DNA of 64,000 nucleotides, taken from Microdochium bolleyi. Taxonomy: Eukaryota; Ascomycota; Sordariomycetes; Xylariales; Microdochiaceae. The notes below the pieces were generated by a model. That model did not search any database and was not told the origin of the DNA. It was given only the letters and a program-made list of their open reading frames with translations. The stretch spans positions 62,001-126,000 of the forward strand of contig KQ964274.1 of assembly GCA_001566295.1 (NCBI GenBank), in the 5' to 3' direction. Shown here piece by piece: positions 11,055 through 21,538 of this stretch. Each line of letters opens with the position of its first letter. Within the stretch, counting starts at the first letter, position 1. The position numbers were made by a program, and so were the translations under genes.

Positions 11055-12270
11055 TCACCGCCGGGTTCTGTCCGTCGGATGGCTATACGCCAGACTGTCG
11101 TAAAAGTTCCCGGCACCCAACTCCACCGGCGGGCTCGGAACTGGCGTCCGGCTTTGGCTATGCAGCTCAGACGGGTCCATCTCACTGGATAGCTCAGAGT
11201 AGTAGCCTCCTTGGGGGTTCTGCTGCCAGGCCGTGACGCCCAGCTGTCCGGTCGACTGCGCATCGCCGCCCTGGTACAGCTCCTTCTCGATACTCGGAGA
11301 GACCCCGCCGCATGGGCTCCGTCCAGGGCCGAGGTGTAGACCGGCGACTCTTGGCGTCGCCGCCACCAGAGGAACACGGCTAGGCCGAGTGCGATGGCGG
11401 CGAGCGCGGCGCCGATGCCAATGCCGGCCTGGGCGCCGGCAGATAGCCCGGGGCCAGCTTGACTGCTGGCGCCACTTGTGGACTGTGTCGGGTCGTTGCT
11501 GTTGCTGCCAATCACGTCTGTGTTCGACGGGGCCGAGTAGCCAGGCATGTCTGAGCTGTGCCGGACCACCTGGAATAACGGTGCGAATATAAAGTATGTC
11601 GACACGACTGTCTGCAGTGGGCTCGGGCCAGCCGCGAACGGGAGTGTCGACGTTGCTGTGGTCAAGACGCCTCTGGCTTGGCAGCTCCCGGGCGACACGG
11701 GACCGGCGGTGGCTACCTTGAGGCAGGTCTGGAAGCCATATGCTGATGTCATGAAGTATGTCGGACCTTGAGGTTGGCAGTCAGTCGTGAGGTCTGAGGG
11801 TCTTGTCCGGGGAACGTTTTACCTCCGTCATCTGCCTCCGGGCAGCACCCGATAGCCGTCTCCCCAGCGTTCAGCGGGAACTGGAATGCGAAGTTGTTGT
11901 TGGATCCATAAGTCGACGCGACGGCAGAGGTGTAACCATTCGGGCACGCCAGTCCGGGCGAGTAGACTCCCCATCCGTTCAAGCCCTGACTGGTCTTGGG
12001 GATTCCCTGCGTGGTCGGAGGCCAGCAAGCCTGGTCATCTGTGTTGTAGCCCTTGTCTGCGCAGGTCTGAGCCTGCCACCCAATGCTGCAGGTCTCGCAA
12101 GCGGCGTGTACGTTTGTGCATGATGCTGGTGGCGTCCACGTCGTCTGCGTGAGCGGGCCGAGCACTAGCCGGGAGACGGAGCTGGCCTGGGTCTGAGACG
12201 GCTTCGGGAGTGCTGCGGACTTGGTGATGGGTTCAGGCGGCGCCGTCTGTGATGAGGTAATGACAGCCAT
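11055..12270 (-). pseudogene. Single-span membrane protein (fungal Mid2/WSC-like architecture) with a frameshift in the cytoplasmic tail
   Basis: Exon 1 runs 12270 to 11823, then a 56-nt intron (GTAAAA...CAAG, 11767-11822), then exon 2 from 11766. The ectodomain is Ser/Thr/Pro-rich with a conserved-looking Cys cluster (SCTNVHAACETCSIGWQAQTC). Then come a Ser/Asn/Gly stalk and one transmembrane helix (GIGIGAALAAIALGLAVFLWW) followed by RRR. There is no classical signal peptide, as in many fungal proteins of this kind. Just after the helix the frame must change by one base, around the CCCC at 11303-11306 on the plus strand. The shifted frame gives a typical tail (KELYQGGDAQ...ELSSEMDPSELHS...PVELGAG) ending at 11055. 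Unshifted, the frame runs on to 10931 with unnatural Arg/Ser-rich text. Either a real frameshift or a homopolymer error. A surface-sensor or wall-related role is inferred only from architecture. Confidence 0.65.
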
Positions 12271-14326
12271 GCTGAGCCAAGACGTGGACTGTAAAGATCG
12301 GTGCAGGCGAGTCCGCTAGTTCGCGTGACGTCGAGCTCTGCTAGTCTGAATTCAAGGGAGATTGTCAGCACTTCCGACAAAGAGGAAAGGTCAGGCTAAA
12401 GAAGGAGGACATCCGGCCCCCAAGCATTCCAGGATAATCCTGTGGCTCCAGCCCTCCCGGAGCAATGTCCGGGCCAAGCAGGGGCAAGGATCACCATCCA
12501 CACTTTGAGTAGGGCTGCCGGTTCAGATGAGCCGCCCTGTCCAGAGCAGGTCTAGGGAGCTCAAAGTATCGTCTCTACGCAAGGTTCTGCGCCCAATCTC
12601 AGTCAGACAGTCTCGCTTTTCGTTTATGGTCATTGGTTGTGCTGCGGAATCACCCAGGATGAGGCAGGGGTCCCGTGAAATACGGGCCTAATTATAGACA
12701 TGCTTGCAGCTGGGGGCACCTACTCGGAGTGTTTGTCGGAGGCCTGTTGCTGCAGAATGACATGATCTGGGATTTATACCTCTCCTGACTTTTACTCAGT
12801 TGGCGGCCCTGGGATATTTCTATCCAGATAGTGAGAAGGAGAATTAAGCAGATGGAGCGCATCCATTCAAAAATGGTTGCGCTTCGACCGGCACTGGGGC
12901 CCCAACAAATGACACATGCCGCCAATGACTTGAGCAAAGTTGATTGGCTCCGTCGTGCTATAGGATGGTAGGTATTCTGTAAGGCGCCAGAGCAGGTCTG
13001 GGCTGACTACGGAGCTAAGAGGAGCGGATGCTATACCGAGGCCGCCACAGTCGAGGCTATGGTGCTGGTGCGGGAGTGTACGTGGTGTTCGTCTGGCGCC
13101 AGCTCTTGCTTGTTCAATTCGTTTCAAAGATTGAGGAAACAGTAGATCGCCTGGGTGCGGCGAAAGTATAATATGGCTGCCTCAATGCTCCACCCGGATT
13201 ATTGGAGGTGTCGCAGCTCTGATTTGCTTAATATACGATCATAGACTCGTGGTTAACGTATACTGGGACAGTATATAGAGTCCGTAATGACGGTCGGCAT
13301 TCAACCGAACGAGTCCTGGCCTCAATATATCGAACAGTGATAAAGAGTCTTCAGGAATCATCTTCCCAAAGAACACGACCAAAGGTAATATTTTCAAAGC
13401 CAAAGGTGTCGGAGCATAACCCTGAGAAATCATGAACACAAGGCATGATTCAGAAATTCGCTGAACGGGTTGGCCAGGCTGATAATAGTTAGCTGACTAT
13501 AGTGACGCCTCTAGTGACGCCTTGTTTTCGCACGAAATGACAAGCAAACTTGTGCTCACAGGAAGTGTGGCGCCGTTTATGTGTACGAGCAGCTTTGGCC
13601 AGACTTGAGTTCACCAAAGGCAAACTTTGCACATTTTTGGGCAGTCCATCGAGTTACCTATTGCAGAGGAGAATCGAAAGCCGCTCGCAAGTCAGTGTTC
13701 TTCGGCTGGTTTTAAAGGCCGGACATACTAATGCCGCCAAGGGATAAACTTATACAGCTCAACCCTGTATTCCCTGTAATCCCGGATTTTGGCTGAGGGG
13801 GTGGTGTCCAGCCTGTGAGGCTCTGGCACCTCGAGAAACAGCCTTGGCCGGCTTCGTGCTGCCCCAGAACGAACCTGACTGGGCCATGTCCGCCCGAAGA
13901 CCATGGAGGCGTCCCAGCGTCTGGTATAGAATACTCTAGCGCAGGTAATTTAGAGTTGGTCACGTCGTGTCCATAGCAGGACCTCGGCTTGTGGGACTAG
14001 CCGTGAATATCTTCAGCGACAAGGAGTATAATGGCTCACGTCTGTGGAGGCATAATCCGCGACAGTCCGATGTGGCCGCCTCTTGAAGATGATCGTGGAA
14101 GAGTTCGGAGCTGTATGAGATGAGCTGTCTTATTTATAGCAGATTATGAATTAATGTAGTAGACTGGTTGGCAATATTGCTACAGAGTCCCCTGTGCCCC
14201 ATAACCGTCGCACTTCGCCACACAAATCCTCGCGGAATATTTGAGGACGCCTACCAGATGAACTGGCTTGGGAAAAGACTATGGGCTCAATATTTCTCCC
14301 CATTCCCCAATGATCCCTTCTGCCGA
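12271..14326. other. 2 kb without a recognisable gene
   Basis: No open frame here exceeds about 90 codons and none gives recognisable protein text on either strand. Base composition is more AT-rich than in the neighbouring genes (for example around 13240-13330 and 14110-14165). It sits between the broken membrane-protein gene and the broken MFS transporter, so it may contain further eroded sequence, but nothing can be named. Confidence 0.45.
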
Positions 14327-16390
14327 CTATGCACGTTTCTCCGCATCTCCAGGACTCGCGTCCTGAACAGTACTCGAGATCAGGTTCCCGCCAGCCCCTT
14401 CAGGGCTGGCCTCGACCACAAACAGCGGCTTCTTAGACACATCAATATTCTTCCTCTCCACCAGCAGCGTGGCCACCGAGGCGATCGCCATTGCGGCCAC
14501 GGGCAAGATGAAAGCCGTCGTCACAGCCAAGCTGAGCGCGCCCCTGACGGCAGTGCGCATACCCGGCTCAAACGTGTCCATGGTGCGGACCATCTGCTCC
14601 AGGCCTTGGCCCGCCAGGCCCAGCAGCACGTTCTGCTCACCCGACGGCGATGACGACGCCGCCAGCGCCTCGAGCCCAGTGTAGAGCTTCTGCACGAATA
14701 CGCTCTGCGCAATGCTGATGGCCACGCTGCGCCCGAGCTGCTGGGCAAAGACCTCCATGACGGCTGCGACGGGCATGTCTTCCCTGGTCTCTGGGGTGCT
14801 GCACGCGTTCTGCACGGTGAGCAGGCAGCCCTGGACAGTGGAGCCAAAGCCTGCTCCCACGGGCACCGCGGATCCGAGGATCCACGATAGCGGGCTGTCG
14901 GGCTGGAGCCGCTGCAGCAGCACCGCGCCGACTAGGTAGATGGGCGGTCCGGCGTAGAGGAAAGGAAGCAGTTTACCCGTCTTGCTGACGACCGTTGAGG
15001 CGATAGCCATAGCGGATATATTAGACCCTGTGATCGGCAGCTGGTATAGGCCCGATATTGTCGCGGATAGGCCGTGTACGGTCTGCAGGTATGTCGGGAG
15101 TATAGTAATGTGTGTAATATTAGAGGCTCCATTGCATAGGGAGATGAGACAGCTGCCCGCGATACTTCGATGGGTTATCAGCCGCAAGGGGACAAGGCCA
15201 CTATTCCGTTACACAAAGCGAGTTCCAAGAGTCAGAATTTCCCGAACATCCGTGGGCAGCATCGGACAGTACTTGGAGCAGAAGGGGGTCTTGCATGGTA
15301 CTCACTTGCCCTTGTTCCGCACCTGAAGGACTGCAAAGCCAACTGCTAAGAGGCCCGAACCGAGTAGGCAGCCCCAGACCCGCGGGTGAGAGTACGACCG
15401 CGAGCTGCCCGCCCACTGGAACGCCAGGAAGAGCAGTACGAGACACGCGATGAGTAAGCTTGTGTCCAGGGGGTAGCAGCTCCTGAGCTTCTCGGACAGC
15501 GGGAGGCGTGCTTTCGAGCTGGGTGCCTTGGGCACAACACAGTAAAAGGTGCCGAGTGCCACAGCGCCCACGGCTGCAATACGCAACGGAGGCAGATTAG
15601 TATAGGGCCAATGAAAGGGCGAGCCAAGCCGGTAGGACACTCACGAAGCTAGATCCAAAAGGTAAAACGCCACTGATGGATGGGACAGCGGCTTATCAGC
15701 GCCGGTACTTTGCCATGAATGTGATTAGATATTGCTTGCGCCCACCGTCAGATATGAGTCTGTCAGAGCTCCACTCAGGGTTGGGCCTGCGGTCGAGGCG
15801 ATGGATTGGAGCGCGAAGAAGATGGCCAACAGCCGAGGCCTCTCACGAATTGGAATATTGCCGATGACAACAAAGCCGCCCGCCACCATCCCCGCAGCTC
15901 CAAGGCCCGAGACTGCACGCCCGAGGATGAAGACGGATGAGTTTGGTGCGAGCGCGCAGATTACCGAGCCGACCTCGAAGACGGCTAGCGCCACGATGTT
16001 AAAGAGCTTGGCCTCGTAAAAAGCAGCCAGCCGGCTGAACACGAGCTGGAAGGGCATCTGAGCTAGCAAGTATGCACTCGTGTACCAACCGATGTGGTCC
16101 AGAGCCTGGAACTCGGATGTGATTGCGGGGAGAGCAGGGCCTGCGCATGTCAGCGGATGCAACGGCTCGTGCTGGCCATGACCGACATGGTTAAATCGTG
16201 ACATCTTACCCAGCATGCTCGCGTCGAAGGCTGCCAGCAGGCCCATCAGACCCAAGGCGAGAGTGGTGAGGTAGATTCGCCATTTCTGAAGGTCTTCGGT
16301 CGTATCCTGGCCACTCTGATCCTGATCTGTGGAGCCCATGTCGGGCTGTCGTTCCACGGCGGCCACCGGTGCGTTGGTGATTTGGGCCAT
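14327..16390 (-). pseudogene. DHA14-type MFS drug/metabolite transporter with a nonsense codon
   Basis: Five exons can be joined on the minus strand: 16390-16210, 16140-15746, 15672-15645, 15573-15306 and 15200-14327. All four introns have GT...AG ends and phases that fit, and the total is 582 codons, normal for 14-helix transporters. Family motifs are clear: LGRAVSGLGAAGM (motif B-like), AGPTLSGALTD (motif C), and the short third exon reading WRFTFWI then LPVGAVALGTF across the next junction, where family members have WINLPIG. In that 28-nt exon the residue after Ile is TAG (plus-strand 15649-15651), which would truncate the protein after about 200 residues. The rest of the coding sequence is uninterrupted, so the break looks recent. 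It is divergently placed to the PKS relic, as efflux pumps often are in metabolite clusters. Substrate unknown. Confidence 0.8.
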
Positions 16391-17487
16391 GTTCCTGCTG
16401 AATCGTGCAGGGTCGATATGTGATGGGCAGAGCAGGTCTACACACTACTCCGTGTGGTCAGGGGCAGACTGAGCAAAGAAAAGTCGAAGCCAAGGTAGCG
16501 GAGCCCAGTACTTATTGCTGTAGGGCTGACGTCGAGGAGCATGGAGGACAGCATCTGCAAGAGCCCGACGGTGCAAGATGCGTGCTGGCTGAAGGGTGTT
16601 GGCTCGCATCGAGCCTGCTCAGGCGAAGCCAGGTCTTGGCGACTTATTGCCTCCCAACAGGGATAGAGATAGCAAACATGTTTGCGTCTTATAACCGGCC
16701 ACGACTGTCGACCATGTCGCACATCAGCACTGGAACCCGGACACTTGCTGTCTCAGCGTCCTCCGCAACGCGAAGAGGCTTCAGGTCAGCAGCCCAGGCT
16801 GACCGGGAAGCTTGCACGCGATCGATAGATGGCCGACGAAGCTCTTGATGCCTACTACCAAGTAGGTAGATCACACTGCGGAGTACTGTCAACAGTCAAG
16901 AGGATGAAGCAGAAAAATTCGTGATACGACGCTGCTTGAGAATGGCGCTCCGGACCAACAGCATCGTGACCTGGTCAAGCTGGCGAATGACAATCCAATG
17001 TCATTTAGGCTATTCTTGACCCGTCCCTGCAGTGATCGGCTTCGATGTGCACGACCCTCGGAGGCGTGGTCAGCCAACATGTTTTGGCCGCCTGACACAA
17101 TCGTGCCAAGCATGTTGGTTAGCAAAACTGCACTTGTCGTACGACCAAGTTGCAGAGCGCATTCGACCTCATGCAAGACCGGGATTGTGGCCGTTGAATA
17201 GCTCGGAATCTGAAGTGAACAGAACCTCCATCCCAACTTCCCTTCAACCACATGGCAAGAGCGCCTGAGAACTTTTGACATTGGCTTGCATGAGGAATTG
17301 CCAGGATGGTGCTCTGAGCATTCCCTGAGGCCAAATCGAGGCTGTCAGGAGAGATATCAAATTGGGTGTTTTCCTTCGTTTCGACCACTCTACAGATTGC
17401 AACAGGAGTTGTCCCACACTGCTTTCTTTTCAGCAATCCCCATCAACCCAATATTGTCCACTATCTTCAACCTCCCAGACCAGTGAA
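16391..17487. promoter_or_regulatory. Divergent intergenic region between MFS transporter and PKS relic
   Basis: This 1.1 kb lies between two genes transcribed away from each other, so it would have held both promoters. No gene is visible. A CTACTACCAAGTAGGTAG inverted element sits near 16852-16870. No specific transcription-factor site can be assigned with confidence. Confidence 0.5.
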
Positions 17488-19480
17488 ATGGCCTTCCCAA
17501 CACCCGTAGCCATCGTTGGCATGGGCTGTCACTTCCCGGGTGGAGCGAGTCTGCCGCTCTGATATCCCTCCGGCGGGCGGTCGAGCACTTCGAGGGCAAG
17601 AGTTTGACCGTGGACAGTTCATCGCCGCACCTGGCAAAGCTGTACAAGTGGATGCACGCGCTTGTAAAGCCCGGGAATGAGCATGCCATTCCTGCCATCC
17701 CAGAACCCGAACGCTTTCTTGGCGCGCGTCCGTGGACAGAAACTGCAGTCCTCAATCAGAGAGTCCTCTACGCAGGGCCTGCAGGGGCTATGCTTGAGCG
17801 GATCGGGCCGCAGCCTGTGTACATATTGACCGGTGCCGTGTCGCCCCTGGCGGTGATTTTCCGCGATGACGACCTGATGGAGCGCCTGTTTGCCGGCAAC
17901 ATGGCCAAGAGCACATCCCGAGTTGCAGAATACGGCCGCCTCCTGGATCTGAAAAAATCCGCGTATGCGCATTCTCGAGGTCAGCGCAGGCACGGGGGGT
18001 GCGACAGCGCCCGCGCTCGAGGCCCTCGACAGTGGCAAGGACGCAGTCGACGGTGAGAGAGCGACGCTCTTCAGGCGATACTGTTACACAGGCATCCCAG
18101 CAGGCTTCTCTGGCAAAGCACGAGACAAATTCCGTCAATGGGAACACGTGGTGGACTTCCGCGCGGTAAATGTCACCAAATATCTTGCCGATCAGTGGGA
18201 AGACGGCGACAGTGGTGCTGACCATGGCAATAATAAGTTTGACCTGATCATCCCCGTCAATGTCCTCTATATGCGACACCACTGCTCGATGTCACCGTCG
18301 GCAATTGTCGCAAGCTTCTGAGCCTGGGCGACCGCCTGGTTCTGATCGAGATTAGCCGCCTCTGTTTGTCGCTCAACGCAATCTTTGGCACCCTTCCTGG
18401 ATGGTGAATGGGCAAAAGCGGCCGAGAGAATGCGCCCACCGTGCCTGTCTCTGCCTGGGACGAGACAAGAGACAGGGCTCTGCCAGTGTCGAGCTGTCAG
18501 CTCCAGACCGAGCTCATGAAACGGTCATCATGGCGACAAAGATATGCAGGCCATCGAGCATGAGCCCGTCGACGGCAATGCCAGCACGGATCCGGATAGG
18601 CAAATCAGCGTACTGGTTAGCCATGCGACGCAGACATCTACGATGCTTGCAAGAAGCACATGCGAAGCTCTGATCCAGGCAGGCAGGGGGCAATCCGAGA
18701 CCGGTTTGCTAGCGGAGGTTTCGTGTGTGGATGGAGGAAACTACATCATCCTCGACTGAGCCGACTCACTTCTCCAAAACCCCAGTCTGGAAGAATTCGC
18801 TTCAATCCAGCGCCTCGCCATAACCACCAAAAGCCTGCTGTGGGTTGTCTACCAGACTCCTGATGCCGGCACCAATGCTACTGTTGCCACTGCACTCAAG
18901 GGCATGGTGAATGGATTCGCCAGGGCAAGTTGCAACGAGAGTTCATCAATCGAGCTTGCGAGCCTTGACATCCGAGGTCCCATTGACGGCGACACCGCCA
19001 ACGCTAGGTTCCAAGTTGTCTGTCAGCAGTTGGCAAACATTGCAGTGTCCAAACTCTGGGGACCTGTCGACGGGCTGGTGCAGGATGACTTCAATTACGT
19101 TACAGGCACCCGCAGTGCCGACTACGACTGCGAGAATACGGACATCGTCATGATCTCGTGTCTGGTCGTGGACTGTCGATTCAACAGCTGGATTTCGAGC
19201 ACCTGCACCGACAGTGATACCACTGTGAATCAGCTGTACCACGATGTAAGCTGGCCGAGAAAGCCCGAAGCTTAGGTTCCTGGTCTCCTGAGCACTCTGC
19301 GCTTCCTGGACGATGATGTAGCGCAAGCAGCACTGGAGCCTCAACAGATCCGCCCGCATGCTAGCGGCGTCAAATCCAAGGATATATCCATAGCCATGGG
19401 CCAGGCCCCGCCTGGCACACCTGGGCCGGCGAGCATGCCGGCGTAGTGGCAGGTGTAGGGGCCGAGCCAATGGCCAATTG
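17488..19480 (+). pseudogene. Collapsed highly reducing polyketide synthase: KS start, C-methyltransferase, linker and ER remnants
   Basis: The ATG at 17488 begins with the classic N-terminus of a fungal ketosynthase (TPVAIVGMGCHFPGGA). Within about 25 codons, after one frame change, the text jumps to the region before the C-methyltransferase (HLAKLYKWMHALVKPGNE). Most of KS and all of AT and DH are therefore missing, several kb by family comparison. The methyltransferase follows with its SAM motif MRILEVSAGTGGAT (about 17962-18003), reached after another frame change at the A-run near 17950. A further frame change leads into LLDVTVGNCRKLL and FGTLPGW, followed by TGA at 18405-18407. From about 18781 the frame reads LEEFASIQRLAITTKSLLWVV and on to 19275, matching the region after the methyltransferase. 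The start of an enoylreductase follows (STLRFLDDDVAQ...KSKDISIAMGQ, then GEHAGVVAGVG after another shift). No KR or ACP was found. It cannot make a working synthase. Confidence 0.85.
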
Positions 19481-20534
19481 TCCGTGATTCCACGGACTGG
19501 CTGTGTCTGGACCCCGATCTTCTCGGCGCGAGATTTCAGTCTTCTCCTCGTCCTCCGTGATGTCTGTGTAGGGTCTGTAAGTTCTTGCAAACTATGGCCG
19601 AGGCTTACGAGATCTCCGGGGGTAGGTGGGACAGATCCTAGAGGCAGTACCCTAAGCGTATGGACTACTTGCAGAGTCGGATGCCCGGGTGTCTGGGATG
19701 CGTCACACCCGTGACGACGTGGAACTTTGGCGGCCTGGAGTGGAGGTGTCCAAAGAGGGCCTTGCTGGAGTGCGGCGGTGACACTGAGTGGCAATGCCTA
19801 TGGCGACAGTGGTTCCCCGATTTCGAGATCCACGGAGCCGAGTGCCCGGACTTGGAGTGTCCACGGCTCGCACAGGTGCAGCAGCTGCAACTGCCCGGGA
19901 CTGCTTACCTCAGCTGTTCCCCACAGCTGGTCGCCCGCAGAGCTCAACATAATACTGCGGATGACGCCAGTGGATCGACCCCGCCATCTCGGCCCTCCTG
20001 AGCTCGAGCTCCCAACAACAATGCGCCAGCCAGTCTGGATCGTGACGATGCGGGTCTCGCAGAGGTGGAGGCGGCTCCTCGGGCAGCGCAGGTACCTCCG
20101 TGGCGGTATGGGGGCGAGACATCCTGGACAGCTAGGGACCTAGATCGAAGCAGAACGTCCGCAATGTCTTGAACGTGACCCCGCAGAGTGGTATGTACTG
20201 TACTTACAGGTAGGCATCGTGAACAAGATGCAGGACAGATGACCATGTGCTTCGAGAGGGCACCCCAGATATCTTGTCAGAAGCAGGAACGGGAGACATG
20301 CCGCTGACATGTGGTACCGACCTGCCGCATCCAACTCCTGAAATTTACCCCATTTTCGGGAAGGAGCCCCTCTTCAGTCGAGGTCAGTGGCCCTGCCCGC
20401 CGGCCCATCATGCGGCATGTGGTCAACCCGGGAATAAAGACCATCACCTGCCACTTCCCCATCCTGCCTCGCCACCGTCCAACCTTCAACCACAACTTCC
20501 CCCCTTCACGACACCGCAGAAACAATCCGCCGAA
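19481..20534. other. Unassigned sequence between PKS relic and ACBP gene
   Basis: About 1 kb without recognisable coding text. Overlapping open frames of 100-140 codons occur around 19660-20143 but give no family signal, and could be eroded PKS 3' sequence. The last 150 nt are C-rich with runs such as CCACAACTTCCCCCC, which looks like the leader of the acyl-CoA-binding-protein gene. Confidence 0.45.
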
Positions 20535-21195
20535 ATGTCTACCAGCCCCGAGTTCCAGAAGGCCGTGGCCGACTCCAAGAAGTTGACCAGCAAGCCCGAC
20601 AACAGTGATCTCCTCGAGCTCTACGGTTCGTCACAGCCCTCCATGCCTCGTCCTCCTCTTCCCACCGCCTCCCGCAGTCTGAAGGGTTCATGCTCTTGCC
20701 TGACGCGCCTCGTGTAATCCGCGCAAGCATTTTCGCTAACGACCCTTTCTTCCCCATGCAATAGCTCTCTTCAAGATCTCCAACGGCGAGGATTTCGAGG
20801 CCGCTGCCAAGCCTGGTATGTTCGATCTCAAGGTAAGCTCTCCCCAGCCAGCACGACGCAAGCTCGTGCTCCTCCTTCAGCCCAAACACCTTCTTTCCAA
20901 CTCGGCGCGGAGTCCTCCTTCCTGCTCGCAATCGTCGCATGCCTCCCGCCGAGTCTAGAAGACTCCTTTTTCCCGCCACAGAGTTCGCATAACCATCCGT
21001 CTACGCTGCCATGTGTGCTAACACATATCGATTTCCTCCACTCAGGGCAAGGCCAAGTACAACGCCTGGAGCGACAAGGTCAAGGAGGGCCTCTCCGCCG
21101 AGGATGCCCAGAAGGCTTACGTTGACAAGGTCGAGGCCCTCAAGGCCTCGCACGGCTACGATGCCAACAAGGAGCCCGAGGCTGTCGGCCCGTAG
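20535..21195 (+). CDS. Acyl-CoA-binding protein
   Basis: Three exons, 20535-20625, 20765-20832 and 21046-21195, encode 102 residues, a typical ACBP length. The start ATG is preceded by GAA in an A-rich context. Exon 1 gives SPEFQKAVADSKKLTSKPD. Exon 2 gives ALFKISNGEDFEAAAKPGMF, matching the YALYKQAT...G segment of the family. Exon 3 begins GKAKYNAWSDKVKEGLSAED and continues with the Ala-Tyr-hydrophobic acyl-CoA-contact helix (KAYVDKVEAL). Family role: a small cytosolic four-helix protein that carries long-chain acyl-CoA esters and buffers their pool. Introns of 139 and 213 nt are long relative to the exons, a common arrangement in fungal ACBP genes. No lesions. Confidence 0.93.
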
Positions 21196-21538
21196 ATTCA
21201 GACCATCTCCATGCCGCTCCCGATCCTCCACAGACTGCACAACAACAGCAGGGGCCTCTCTTTTTATAGAGAGATCTTGTCAATAAGAACCAACCAATCT
21301 TTGGCCTTGCTGTCCAGCTATCAAGATCTCCAGCCAAGGATTCTGGTCACATAAGTGCTACGACGCACAAGCATAAATACCCATCGAATGAATACAACGA
21401 CGTTTCATGATCAATAATATGTGTTTGGCTCCGCGTGGCATGGTGCAGGATGCTGTACCGACTCATGTCAGAGTCCAAATGCGTAATCGGACTCGTGGTC
21501 GCTCTCACGAAACTCGGCTGGGACTGAGAGATTTCTTG

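Noticed and set aside
19660..20143. Possible separate gene after the PKS relic
   Set aside because: Three overlapping frames of similar length with no recognisable domain and no clear start context.
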